DNA of 64,000 nucleotides from Segatella maculosa DSM 19339 = JCM 15638. Its GTDB lineage: Bacteria; Bacteroidota; Bacteroidia; Bacteroidales; Bacteroidaceae. The notes below the pieces were generated by a model. That model saw only the letters and a list, made by a program, of their open reading frames with translations. It had not been told where the DNA came from and searched no databases. Shown here piece by piece: positions 43,269 through 51,485 of the stretch. The DNA lies in NCBI RefSeq assembly GCF_000382385.1, contig NZ_KB908325.1:62001-126000 (forward strand), given 5' to 3'. The number at the start of each line of letters is the position of its first letter. Position 1 is the stretch's first letter. A program made the translations under genes and the position numbers.

Positions 43269-44039
43269 TTATCTTCCAGTTTCCCGATTGCTTCTTTTTG
43301 GGCGGTGATAGCTGCGATACTCGTCCAAGGGAATGTCCACTTCGGGTTCAACGAGCATGCCTTCATACGGCAGACGGAACTTGATGTAACGGATGTTCAG
43401 TCCTCTTTCTATCCACATACTTTCATAATAGGTGCGTATGGAGAGGATTTTCCGTGTTGCTTCGTCCAATCCTTCGGTGTGATAAAGGTCGTCGGTGGCG
43501 AAAAGCACAGGAAGTCGGTTTTCCTTTGCCATGTATGTGGTGTAGGTGTAAAGGAAGTTCGAATCGGTTTTCAGGTGGACGATGCCTCCGTCAACAAGGA
43601 ATGTCCGATAACGATTCAAGAAGAATGTGCTCGTGAGTCGCTTGCGGGCGTTCTTCATCTGCGGGTCGCTGAAAGTCAGCCAAAGTTCCTGCACCTCATC
43701 TTTCGCGAAGAAACGGTCGATGATTTCAATATTCGTGCGCAGGAAGGCTACGTTCTTCAGACCATCTTCGAGGGCCTGTTTCGCTCCCGTCCACATGCGG
43801 GCTCCCTTGATGTCCACACCGACGAAGTTCACATCGGGGAACAATCGGGCCAGCTCTACCGTGTATTCTCCCTTGCCGCAACCCAACTCCAGCACAATGG
43901 GGTTGCCGTTGTTGAAGTAACGGTCGCGCCAATGCCCTTTCATGGCGAAGGGCACATTGTCGATGACGGAATACGGATACTGGAAGACATTACTGAACGT
44001 CTCCATCTCTGCGAACTTTGCCAATTTCCCTTTTCCCAT
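43269..44039 (-). CDS. trmB: tRNA (guanine-N7-)-methyltransferase
   Basis: A 256-residue SAM-dependent methyltransferase producing m7G46 in tRNA. The SAM motif [16 protein letters not shown], then [19 protein letters not shown] and [19 protein letters not shown], are typical, with an extended C-terminal region usual for Bacteroidetes. The start at 44039 (MGKGKLAKF) lies 20 bp after the -7 element; the frame upstream of it crosses the promoter and cannot be coding. First gene of the trmB-mrp operon. Confidence 0.94.
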   Translation of the reverse strand: MGKGKLAKFAEMETFSNVFQYPYSVIDNVPFAMKGHWRDRYFNNGNPIVLELGCGKGEYTVELARLFPDVNFVGVDIKGARMWTGAKQALEDGLKNVAFLRTNIEIIDRFFAKDEVQELWLTFSDPQMKNARKRLTSTFFLNRYRTFLVDGGIVHLKTDSNFLYTYTTYMAKENRLPVLFATDDLYHTEGLDEATRKILSIRTYYESMWIERGLNIRYIKFRLPYEGMLVEPEVDIPLDEYRSYHRPKRSNRETGR

Positions 44040-44058
44040 AACACTGCAATCTTGGCTG

Positions 44059-44066
44059 CAAAGGTA
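44059..44066 (-). promoter_or_regulatory. -7 promoter element for trmB-mrp
   Basis: TACCTTTG on the minus strand, 20 bp before the trmB start; it fixes the choice of start codon. Confidence 0.65.
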
Positions 44067-44169
44067 CAAGGAAAGTACGATATACGCAACTTTCAGAGCG
44101 AAATATCGGGCGTTATCCGGAAAGAACATGACCGGAAAGACCGTCACTTTCGAGGGCAGCATGAAAAAA

Positions 44170-44211
44170 CAGGCATTGCAACCGGGCTTCTCTCCGGGGT
44201 CGCAATGCCTG
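44170..44211 (-). terminator. rho-independent terminator of the DUF975 gene
   Basis: Minus strand CAGGCATTGC pairs with GCAATGCCTG, with an inner GC-rich stem, followed by TTTTTT. It lies 33 bp after the stop. Confidence 0.85.
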
Positions 44212-44243
44212 AACATAGGAACGAAGTCGCTCCGGCAAGGTCT

Positions 44244-44867
44244 TTATTGACGCTCGCCAGCTTCCTTCTTCAAGTCTTCATAGAAGTAAGCACATGCTGT
44301 CTGCATGTAGGGAATGAGCCACAAAAAGCCTATACCGAGCGTCAACAGCGAAAGCAAAGCCCAGCCGATGAAGCTCAAACTGAGCAAGAAGAGTTCTGCC
44401 TTGTGGCCCGACATGAGCCGCATGCTCTCTTCGATGGCCTCATTGCTCTTCATATTGGGATTATCTTTCAGCACATAGGGCGTCATGGCATAGGAAAGAG
44501 CCTTGATGATACCGGGAATGATGAGCAGAAGTGTCCAAAGAAGGATGTAAACATACATCAACAGAAGGGTGAGCAGGCTCTTTGAGAACCATTCCTTCGA
44601 ATAACCTTGGAAAAGGTTTCCCAATCCGACTTTCTCACCACGAATATGGTCGAGATACATCGTATAAAATCCCCAAATAAGAGGCAGCAGCAAAATGGTC
44701 ATCACCAGACTGAGACCAGCCAATGAAGCCGATTCTTCGTCGATTCGTGTGAACGATTGACAAATAGAGGAAATCACAAGGTAAACAAGCGTAGCGCAAA
44801 CGAATGTTCCCCAACCATGTTCCAAAGAGGCCAAAGCTCTCTTTCTGTAATTTGATAGTGTATCCAT
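44244..44867 (-). CDS. DUF975-family membrane protein
   Basis: A 207-residue inner-membrane protein with five or six hydrophobic segments (GTFVCATLVYLVISSICQSF, SLVMTILLLPLIWGFYTMYL, LLMYVYILLWTLLLIIPGII, LFLLSLSFIGWALLSLLTLG). KALSYAMTPYVLKDNPN and FLWLIPYMQTACAYFYEDLK are characteristic of DUF975, whose role is unknown. The gene has its own terminator and a 62-bp gap to the convergently placed ilvE end upstream, so it is likely a separate transcript. Confidence 0.85.
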   Translation of the reverse strand: MDTLSNYRKRALASLEHGWGTFVCATLVYLVISSICQSFTRIDEESASLAGLSLVMTILLLPLIWGFYTMYLDHIRGEKVGLGNLFQGYSKEWFSKSLLTLLLMYVYILLWTLLLIIPGIIKALSYAMTPYVLKDNPNMKSNEAIEESMRLMSGHKAELFLLSLSFIGWALLSLLTLGIGFLWLIPYMQTACAYFYEDLKKEAGERQ

Positions 44868-44929
44868 AAAAATTAAAAATTAATGAAGTATGTATATAAT
44901 AATGTATAGTCGGTGTCGCTTTCTTGGCG

Positions 44930-45946
44930 TCAGTCAATCACAACCGTGGTCCAACCGTGCTTGTCTTCCACCGTTCCGTACTGTATTCCACGCAACGTTT
45001 CGTAGAGTTTCGTGGACCAAGGCCCCGGTTTCTCGCCGAAGTTGTAGACCTTTCCCGTGTCCATATCGTCGAGATGTGAGATAGGCGAGATGACAGCAGC
45101 AGTGCCACAGGCTCCCGCTTCCTCGAAGGTTGCAAGCTCTTCTTCGGGAACCGGGCGGCGTTCCACCTTCATTCCGAGGTCTTCGGCAATCTGCATCAGA
45201 CTCTTGTTTGTGATGGATGGCAGTATAGAAGTGCTCTTCGGGGTGACATAAGTGTTGTTCTTGATGCCGAAAAAGTTGGCAGCTCCGCACTCATCTACGT
45301 ATTTCTTCTCCTTCGAATCGAGGTAGAACTCGCTGGCATATCCCTTTTCATGCGCAATGGAATTGGCCTTCAAGCTGGCCGCATAGTTGCCTCCTACCTT
45401 GTAGACACCCGTACCCAGCGGTGCCGAACGGTCGTAATCGCGAATAATGACATAGGGATTTGCCGAGAAACCGCCTTTGAAATAAGGGCCGACGGGCGTG
45501 ACAAAGATCATGAACAAATATTCTTTCGACGGGTGAACGCCCACTTGTGCGCCCGTTCCGATAAGCAAAGGACGCACATAAAGCGTTGCCCCACTCTCGT
45601 AGGTTGGGATATATTCCTGATTGAGACGAACCACCTTCTTCACCATTTCCGTGAACATTTCGGTCGGAACTTCGGGCATCAAGATGCCCCGACACGTGCT
45701 TTGCAGGCGCGCAGCATTCTCTTCTACGCGGAAAACGCGCACCTTTCCGTCGGGACAACGATAGGCTTTTAGTCCTTCGAACGCCTCTTGTCCGTAGTGA
45801 AGGCACGTCGCTGCCATGTGAAGCTTGATGTATTCATCGGAGCAAACCTCTATTTCTCCCCACTTCCCGTTGCGATAATAGCAGCGAACATTATAGTCTG
45901 TCGGTAGATAACCGAATGACAATTTTGCCCAATCCTGTTCTTTCAT
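44930..45946 (-). CDS. ilvE: branched-chain amino acid aminotransferase
   Basis: A 338-residue class IV PLP aminotransferase that interconverts Leu, Ile and Val with their 2-oxo acids. AATCLHYGQEAFEGLKAYRC, EYIPTYESGATLYVRPLLIG, the PLP-lysine region VYKVGGNYAASLKANSIAHE and YVDECGAANFFGIKNN identify it, as does EEAGACGTAAVISPISHL near the C-terminus. This is the longer IlvE type close to BCAT of eukaryotes. Monocistronic, with a promoter at 45985-45992. Confidence 0.95.
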   Translation of the reverse strand: MKEQDWAKLSFGYLPTDYNVRCYYRNGKWGEIEVCSDEYIKLHMAATCLHYGQEAFEGLKAYRCPDGKVRVFRVEENAARLQSTCRGILMPEVPTEMFTEMVKKVVRLNQEYIPTYESGATLYVRPLLIGTGAQVGVHPSKEYLFMIFVTPVGPYFKGGFSANPYVIIRDYDRSAPLGTGVYKVGGNYAASLKANSIAHEKGYASEFYLDSKEKKYVDECGAANFFGIKNNTYVTPKSTSILPSITNKSLMQIAEDLGMKVERRPVPEEELATFEEAGACGTAAVISPISHLDDMDTGKVYNFGEKPGPWSTKLYETLRGIQYGTVEDKHGWTTVVID

Positions 45947-45984
45947 AACATCGTTCGTTTATATATTCTACGTTATAATTAGCA

Positions 45985-45992
45985 CAAAAGTA
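45985..45992 (-). promoter_or_regulatory. -7 promoter element for ilvE
   Basis: TACTTTTG on the minus strand, 38 bp before the start codon. Confidence 0.55.
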
Positions 45993-46082
45993 CGAATAAA
46001 AACAAACATTTGCAACAATCCGGCCCATAATTTCTGATTGTTTCAACCATTTTTTATCGCACAATATGGCCAAGCCGGAGAT

Positions 46083-46344
46083 GTAGGGACGCACGCTTCG
46101 TGCGTCCGCTCCATTAGAATAGATGGATAAACACGTGGTTGTTTGAGTGGACGCACGAGCTGTACGTCCCTACATGCAGTCGAGCAGATTATAGCTTCAT
46201 CCCGTTGATTATCAAATGCTTATACCTTACGTTTCAATATCAGTCCTATTACCGCGTAATTCCAGCCATATTGCACGCTAAAACGACTGAGATTGCGCGG
46301 TAAAACGGCTGAGATTAGCGTGCAATATAGCTGGGATTAAAACT
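46083..46344. repeat. composite element: inverted REP pair, linker, 22-mer array
   Basis: REP palindromes at 46087-46107 and 46149-46169 face each other. The linker contains GCTTATACCTTACGTTTC, almost identical to that at 17400. Five 22-bp units follow at 46235, 46257, 46279, 46301 and 46323; two read ATCAGTCC/TTCCAGCC and three are inverted (GACTGAGATT, GGCTGAGATT, AGCTGGGATT). A segment before the first REP, GGCCAAGCCGGAGATGTAGG, is also found near 17164. Confidence 0.85.
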
Positions 46345-46350
46345 ATGTAG

Positions 46351-46411
46351 GGACGCACGGCTCGTGCGTCCGCTCCAAGATTAGCGTGCAATATAGCTGG
46401 TATTAAAACCC
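46351..46411. repeat. extra REP palindrome and duplicated half-array
   Basis: REP at 46351-46371, then 46380-46411 repeats the GATTAGCGTGCAATATAGCT end of the preceding array. Confidence 0.75.
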
Positions 46412-46598
46412 AAAGGGTCTCCTATTGCCTGCTTGTCCAAATCAAGTAACAAAAAAGAAAAGCCGCAACGTGCTTTCCCCGACACAAAGATACAACATAT
46501 TTCAGCCGATTGCAAATCGCCATTGAAATGGTTTTACAAAAGCAATCAGCATTTTTCTCTTATTCTTCTCTTGGAAGTTCTGAACCTGTAACGGTCCT

Positions 46599-46878
46599 GT
46601 AGGGACGCACGGTTCGTGCGTCCGCTCAAACAAAAGGCCGGAATGCCCTGACGTTTCCTGCTGCTTATCGCCGTGATTTGAATGGACGCACGAGCCGTGC
46701 GTCCCTACATCCGTGCTCACATTCAACTTGTTTACCCGTCCACTTGTCAACTGTCAACTACAACATGAATGGACGCACGAGCCGTACGTCCCTACATCCT
46801 TGCTCACATTCAACTTGTCTACCCGTTCACTTGCCAACTGTCAACTACAACATGAATGGACGCACGAACCGTGCGTCC
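46599..46878. repeat. four REP palindromes, three within an 87-bp direct repeat
   Basis: Palindromes at 46603-46623, 46684-46704, 46771-46791 and 46858-46878. The last three sit at the start of an 87-bp unit (46679-46765, 46766-46852, partial third) that also carries GCTCACATTCAACTTG and CAACTGTCAACTACAAC. The first and second form an inverted pair 81 bp apart. Confidence 0.85.
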
Positions 46879-46907
46879 CTACATTGAACTGCAATGCAAG
46901 CGCATTC

Positions 46908-46958
46908 TCCCCTCCCCCCGGGAGGGGTTGAGGGTTGGCCTTCGGGGGTTGGGGTGGG
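46908..46958 (+). other. hairpin plus G-rich tract, possible G-quadruplex
   Basis: CCCCTCCC/GGGAGGGG can form a hairpin, and from 46920 there are at least five runs of three or more G (GGGAGGGG, GGG, GGGGG, GGGG, GGG) with short loops. It lies just downstream of the pyrH stop, so it could affect that transcript's 3' end (C-rich in the RNA). Confidence 0.55.
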
Positions 46959-46966
46959 TTCCCTCT

Positions 46967-47680
46967 TTAATTATGCACCAGCGTACCGATTTCTTCTCCG
47001 TCTATCACCCGTTTCAGGTTGCCATACACGTCCATGTTGAACACATAGATGGGCAGATTGTTTTCCTTGCACATGGTGGTTGCCGTGAGATCCATCACTT
47101 TCAACCCACGTGTATAGATTTCATCGTAGGTGATGTCGGTGAATTTCGTAGCCTTAGGGTCCTTTTCCGGGTCGGCAGTATAGATGCCATCAACGCGCGT
47201 TCCCTTTAACATAACGTCGGCTTCTATCTCTATTCCGCGCAGCGAACTGCCCGTGTCGGTGGTGAAATATGGGCTGCCTGTGCCCGCAGAAAAGATGCAA
47301 ACGTGGCCCGATTCCATGGCTTCAATGGCTTTCCATTTGCTGTAGAACTCGCCAATCGGCTCCATACGAATGGCCGTGAGCACTTTTGTTTTGACGCCAA
47401 TTGCACCTAATGCACTGCTAAGGGCTAAGGAATTGATGACCGTAGCGCACATTCCCATCTGGTCACCTTTTACACGATCGAAGCCTTTTTGGCTGCCGCT
47501 CAACCCGCGAAAGATGTTTCCTCCGCCGATAACAATACCGATTTGGACACCCATCTCATGGACTTCCTTGATTTGCTGTGCATAATCTGACAGTCGCTGT
47601 GGGTCGATTCCAAAGCCTTGTTCGCCCATTAAGCTCTCGCCACTCAGTTTAAGTAAAATTCTTTTGAACCTCATCGTCAT
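46967..47680 (-). CDS. pyrH: UMP kinase
   Basis: A 237-residue amino-acid-kinase-fold enzyme that makes UDP from UMP and ATP, essential for pyrimidine nucleotides and feedback-regulated by UTP and GTP in other bacteria. RILLKLSGESLMGEQGFGID at the start, GIVIGGGNIFRGLSGSQKGF, CIFSAGTGSPYFTTDT and ADVMLKGTRVDGIYTADPEK are diagnostic. MTMRF gives two possible Met starts, two codons apart. It ends the yraN-birA-pyrH operon, 26 bp after birA. Confidence 0.96.
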   Translation of the reverse strand: MTMRFKRILLKLSGESLMGEQGFGIDPQRLSDYAQQIKEVHEMGVQIGIVIGGGNIFRGLSGSQKGFDRVKGDQMGMCATVINSLALSSALGAIGVKTKVLTAIRMEPIGEFYSKWKAIEAMESGHVCIFSAGTGSPYFTTDTGSSLRGIEIEADVMLKGTRVDGIYTADPEKDPKATKFTDITYDEIYTRGLKVMDLTATTMCKENNLPIYVFNMDVYGNLKRVIDGEEIGTLVHN

Positions 47681-47706
47681 ATAAATAAATCTATTCGTCC
47701 TCCAAC

Positions 47707-48498
47707 CTAGCCTCCTTGACGCTCCACTTCCTTGAACCTATATTCCCTGAACACGCCTTTTCGGTCTCTAAGCACCAGCGTTCCGTCGTCTTCAACCTCA
47801 ACGATGGCAGCCTCGAACACCTCATTCTTGGCCACATCCCGATAGGGATAGAAGCCGTGACGATGGTAAAGTGCCTCGTGATAGAGGGCGGAAATGTCGC
47901 CATAACGGCCGTTTTCAATCCACGAATAGTACTTGTCGAAGGCCTCCAAAACCTCATTGAGCAACTTCTTTCGGTCTGTTTCATGGTCCAAAATCTGCGC
48001 CAATGACACGGGATTCGGGGCATCACTCGTGAATACTTGCTGATTTACATTGAGTCCGATGCCAAAGATACAATCCTTGATGCGGCCTGCCGACAAGGTT
48101 ATTTCAATCAAAGTGCCGCAGATTTTGCGGTCGTTCCAATAGACATCATTGGGCCATTTCAGCGTAATGCCGGCCATATAAGCATCGAGTGCGTCTTTTA
48201 TTGCCAGTCCACCGGCCATGGATAACAGGAATTGACAGCGCACCGGAACCATCACGGGACGTACCTTGATGCTGAAAAGCAAGTTTTTTCCACGCTCACT
48301 TTCCCATGTATTCGTGCCTTGTCCACGGCCCTTGCATTGGAAATCCGCCACGACGACGCTGATACGCTGCCCGTTTTCGGTCGGCAGTCTGCGCATTTCA
48401 TCATTGGTGGACTCTACTTCTTCGAGCCACACCACCGCAGGTTGTTCTTTCTTCTTCGTTTTCTTGAAAAACCACATACTTGCTTTTGCTTGCGACAT
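47707..48498 (-). CDS. birA: biotin--[acetyl-CoA-carboxylase] ligase
   Basis: A 263-residue single-domain biotin protein ligase that makes biotinyl-AMP and transfers biotin to carboxyl-carrier proteins. EEVESTNDEMRR, the glycine-rich loop FQCKGRGQGTNTWESERGKN, TLKWPNDVYWNDRKICGTLI and GIGLNVNQQ are the conserved elements. There is no N-terminal helix-turn-helix, so it does not repress biotin genes. A later Met (residue 8) could also be the start. Gap to yraN 9 bp. Confidence 0.93.
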   Translation of the reverse strand: MSQAKASMWFFKKTKKKEQPAVVWLEEVESTNDEMRRLPTENGQRISVVVADFQCKGRGQGTNTWESERGKNLLFSIKVRPVMVPVRCQFLLSMAGGLAIKDALDAYMAGITLKWPNDVYWNDRKICGTLIEITLSAGRIKDCIFGIGLNVNQQVFTSDAPNPVSLAQILDHETDRKKLLNEVLEAFDKYYSWIENGRYGDISALYHEALYHRHGFYPYRDVAKNEVFEAAIVEVEDDGTLVLRDRKGVFREYRFKEVERQGG

Positions 48499-48507
48499 CG
48501 GCCACTT

Positions 48508-48882
48508 TCACACCAACAACGGGTTGAAAGCATCGATGATATGTTCGAGTTTGAAGTTCTCAGGAGCGGTTCCGACGATGTTAATCAGGTCGAAACGCAG
48601 TTCATCCCAGATAGCCCGCTCTTTCACATAGGCATCGGCAGCACGGCCAAGGTTGCGTATCTTGCGTGCATCAACAGCGTCTTCGGGACGGACAATGGCG
48701 TCTGAACTTCGCGTTTTCACTTCAACAAAGACCACCGTTGTGCCGTCTTCGGTGCGTGCAACGATGTCTATATCGCGACTACCTTGCCGCCAATCGCGCT
48801 CAATAATGCCGTAGCCCGCATGTTCCAAATAGGAGGCAGCGAAGTCTTCTCCTGCTTTTCCAAGTTCGTTATGCCTTGCCAT
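48508..48882 (-). CDS. YraN/UPF0102 endonuclease-fold protein
   Basis: A 124-residue protein with a restriction-endonuclease-like fold of unknown role. HNELGKAGEDFAASYLEHAG, RDIDIVARTEDGTTVVFVEV and KTRSS give the D-x(n)-ExK-type site. First gene of the operon with birA and pyrH; TATTTTTG at 48908-48901 is a candidate -7 element. Confidence 0.9.
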   Translation of the reverse strand: MARHNELGKAGEDFAASYLEHAGYGIIERDWRQGSRDIDIVARTEDGTTVVFVEVKTRSSDAIVRPEDAVDARKIRNLGRAADAYVKERAIWDELRFDLINIVGTAPENFKLEHIIDAFNPLLV

Positions 48883-49099
48883 AGTCGATGATTTCGGTTA
48901 CAAAAATACGATTTTTATTCTGTTTCATCAAGTCTTTCAGCCTATATTTTGGATAGAATAGGAGCAGAAAACCTACAGAACGTGTTATTTTAGCTTGCAA
49001 TACAGCCCACATCAGAACTTCATATCACATACTTTTAAAAACCATGTACCCACAATATAAAAAAAGAGACATAGGCATTGAACTTTAAGGATTATTTTA

Positions 49100-49107
49100 T
49101 AACTTTG
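49100..49107 (+). promoter_or_regulatory. -7 promoter element for the ABC transporter operon
   Basis: TAACTTTG with ATTG about 19 bp upstream (49077-49080), 49 bp before the first start codon. The remainder of the 48883-49156 gap shows no other feature. Confidence 0.6.
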
Positions 49108-49156
49108 CAACCGTCGGTTAGCATTCAGCTATCTGATACCATTTTAAACTATCAAT

Positions 49157-49858
49157 ATGGAAATAAAGAACCTCAGTTTCTGCTATCCACGGCACAAACA
49201 CCCTGTGTTCAGCAACTTTAGCCTGCAGCTAACTCCCGGCCGCATCTATGGTCTTTTGGGGCCAAATGGGGCAGGTAAGTCTACCTTATTATATATAATG
49301 TCCGGTTTGTTGACGCCCGATAAGGGACAAGTGAGCCTCAATGGTACCAATGTTCGCAAGCGCCGGCCTTCCACGATGCGTGAGATTTTCCTCGTACCCG
49401 ACGAATTTGAACTACCCAAAGTGACGCTGCAACAATATATCAAGACCAACTCGGTGTTCTATCCTCGTTTCTCTCAAGACGACATGAACACCTATTTACA
49501 GACTTTCGGCATGACAACCGATGTGCAATTGGGCGACCTTTCGCTTGGCCAACGCAAGAAGATTTTTATGAGTTTTGCCATGGCTACGCACACAAAAATA
49601 CTGCTTATGGACGAGCCAACCAATGGGCTTGACATTCCGGGTAAGCGACAATTCCGCACGTTTGTGACGCAAGGTATTGGCGAAGACAGCATTTTCGTCA
49701 TTTCAACCCATCAGGTGAAGGACATAGAAAGCGTGCTCAACCATGTGCTGCTCATTGACCGTAGCGAAGTGATCCGCAATGAAGAACTGAAAGCAGAAAC
49801 CGATCTTGAAGCCTATTTCGAGGAGGCTATGCAAGGAAAGGAGGTACACCATGATTGA
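49157..49858 (+). CDS. ABC transporter ATP-binding protein
   Basis: A 233-residue ATPase of an exporter-type ABC system. Walker A GPNGAGKS (35-42), signature LSLGQRKK (a degenerate LSGGQ), Walker B ILLMDEPTNGLD and the H-loop VISTHQ are all present. The class resembles YtrB-like drug- or antibiotic-response ABC ATPases. The GntR-type regulator that often accompanies such systems is not seen. The permease start lies inside this gene's last codons (8-bp overlap). Confidence 0.92.
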   Translation: MEIKNLSFCYPRHKHPVFSNFSLQLTPGRIYGLLGPNGAGKSTLLYIMSGLLTPDKGQVSLNGTNVRKRRPSTMREIFLVPDEFELPKVTLQQYIKTNSVFYPRFSQDDMNTYLQTFGMTTDVQLGDLSLGQRKKIFMSFAMATHTKILLMDEPTNGLDIPGKRQFRTFVTQGIGEDSIFVISTHQVKDIESVLNHVLLIDRSEVIRNEELKAETDLEAYFEEAMQGKEVHHD

Positions 49859-50618
49859 TTTCTTTGACTGTAAGCGCTTCATGCGCTATTTAGGCAAGCT
49901 ATGGACCGAACAACGCCGCACAATGTTTCTTTCGGCAGCCATTCTCTTGGGTATTATGTTTATCATAGAAGTGTGGATTTGCCTCACAGCCTACAACGAT
50001 CCCTATGGTTATGGAGATTGTGTAAGGACAGCAGACCCTGCACGAACCAGCATATCCTTCAGCTGTTCGCTGCTCTTTGTGGCAAGCAGCTGCATTGCGG
50101 CAAGCCGACTTTTCACCGACGGACAACAGAAAGCAGGGCGCATTCAAGTGCTGACAATGCCCGTGAGCATGTTTGAGAACTGGCTTGCCCGCATCGTTCT
50201 CTTCGTTGGCGGCTACGTTCTTGTATTCCATATCGTCTTTTATGCATTGGAAGTCTGCCGGGTCGTGCTACTCACCTCCATTTATCCAAACGTAGACTTG
50301 GCCGTACAAAGCTTGTCTTCGATAACATCTTTTCAACACGCCCCCCTGATGAATGCCCTCTATACCCTCGTATGGTATATCTATCCCATATCGCTTTTCG
50401 TGCTTGGAAGCATGGTTTTCCCACGCAAACCGCTGCTGGGAACGACCATCAGTGTATTCATCTTGGGGTTGATTGCCGTGTTCATTTTGGCGTTCTTCAG
50501 CTCTTTCAGCGAAATATTGATAGACACCTTGACCCTTTGGGCAGCCTTCCTAAGCATGGCAAACCTATGGCTTTCGTATCGTAGAATGTGTGAATTGGAA
50601 GTGATTGACCGCATGTAA
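49851..50618 (+). CDS. ABC transporter membrane subunit
   Basis: A 255-residue membrane protein with about six hydrophobic segments (TMFLSAAILLGIMFIIEVWI, SCSLLFVASSCIAASRLF, LFVGGYVLVFHIVFYALEVC, LGTTISVFILGLIAVFILAF). I chose the ATG at 49851: an earlier in-frame Met lies within the ATPase gene, and 49851 is preceded by AAGGAGGT, an unusually perfect Shine-Dalgarno sequence for this phylum. Together with the ATPase it forms an exporter of unknown substrate. Confidence 0.8.
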   Translation: MIDFFDCKRFMRYLGKLWTEQRRTMFLSAAILLGIMFIIEVWICLTAYNDPYGYGDCVRTADPARTSISFSCSLLFVASSCIAASRLFTDGQQKAGRIQVLTMPVSMFENWLARIVLFVGGYVLVFHIVFYALEVCRVVLLTSIYPNVDLAVQSLSSITSFQHAPLMNALYTLVWYIYPISLFVLGSMVFPRKPLLGTTISVFILGLIAVFILAFFSSFSEILIDTLTLWAAFLSMANLWLSYRRMCELEVIDRM

Positions 50619-50636
50619 ACACGAGGAGGAACGACA

Positions 50637-51479
50637 ATGAAGACAACAACGAAAATCATCATAGGGCTCATTACAGTCTCTTATCTGCTTCCTTTTATAG
50701 GCTTTGAGATTGAAAGAACAACCGAAAAAGTGTTCTTAGATACGTCGGTCAGGGCAGCGTTCAAGGCAAAAGAGGCGAAGGCGATAGCGTCGTATGCCGT
50801 TTATAGCGACCAATTGAACACCGACCAATACCGCGTCATGCTTATTCCCGACGACAAAGTAGGGGGCATTGTGGTAGACTATCCGGCAGAACTCGTTGAG
50901 GTGAGTCTGTCCAAAGGCGTGCTCCAAATTAACAAGACCAAAAGGATTGCAGAACTGGAGAGGAACTCTATTTCTTACTATATCACTGAGATAGATTCCC
51001 AAAAAGACCCGAATGAAGAGGATTCCACAGAAGACGTTCCGGCAAATGTCACCGTCTATATCAAAGCACCGACAAAAACCATCAAAACATTATTAGCCAA
51101 CCAAAAGGCTTTCTACATGGCCTTCGGCACTTTGGACTTGCGGGATTTGGACTTAGAAACCCTCGATATTCAGAAGAACATCAGCCTTTCTCTGAGGCGA
51201 TGCACGATTAAAAACGCCACTATCAACATCGGCCCTCAACTCTTGACGACTTATAAGACGCGGATAAACAACCTTACACTCTACACGAAAGCTTACAGCA
51301 GCATTTCGACCTCGATAGACGAGCAAGAGGGAACCTATGTGAACCATCTCGTACTGAAAGCTGCTAGCGACATCATACTCAACCACACCGCATACGGCCA
51401 TATCAAAGTGGAAAAGATAAATACAATGCCTTTGAGCATCACGCTGAACAATATCCAAGAAAACGCAATCTTGAAATAA
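50637..51479 (+). CDS. hypothetical protein of the ABC operon
   Basis: A 280-residue protein I do not recognise. An uncleaved N-terminal hydrophobic segment (KIIIGLITVSYLLPFIGF) would anchor it in the membrane, with the rest outside. The C-terminal 120 residues form a strand-rich repeat (LDLRDLDLETLDIQKNISLS, CTIKNATINIG, INNLTLYTKAYSSIS, HIKVEKINTMPLSITLNNIQ) like a DUF2807-type adhesin-like solenoid. It lies 18 bp after the permease and 6 bp before tadA, so it belongs to this transcript and may be a transporter accessory. Confidence 0.6.
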   Translation: MKTTTKIIIGLITVSYLLPFIGFEIERTTEKVFLDTSVRAAFKAKEAKAIASYAVYSDQLNTDQYRVMLIPDDKVGGIVVDYPAELVEVSLSKGVLQINKTKRIAELERNSISYYITEIDSQKDPNEEDSTEDVPANVTVYIKAPTKTIKTLLANQKAFYMAFGTLDLRDLDLETLDIQKNISLSLRRCTIKNATINIGPQLLTTYKTRINNLTLYTKAYSSISTSIDEQEGTYVNHLVLKAASDIILNHTAYGHIKVEKINTMPLSITLNNIQENAILK

Positions 51480-51485
51480 ACCGAC

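Larger units (their letters stand above)
45993..46966. other. almost 1 kb of intergenic repeats
   Basis: The largest gene-free stretch in the window. It holds seven REP palindromes, a 22-mer array, an 87-bp direct repeat and a G-rich tract, each listed separately. Short frames here are repeat-encoded and not accepted as genes. Confidence 0.8.

Noticed and set aside
43218..44585. Plus-strand open frame of 455 codons over mrp, trmB and the DUF975 gene
   Set aside because: It runs antisense to three recognised genes with correct motifs and crosses a terminator and a promoter.
46678..46931. Short plus-strand frames repeating NGRTSRASLHPCSHSTCLPV-like peptides
   Set aside because: They are translations of the 87-bp REP-containing direct repeat and have no independent evidence for expression.
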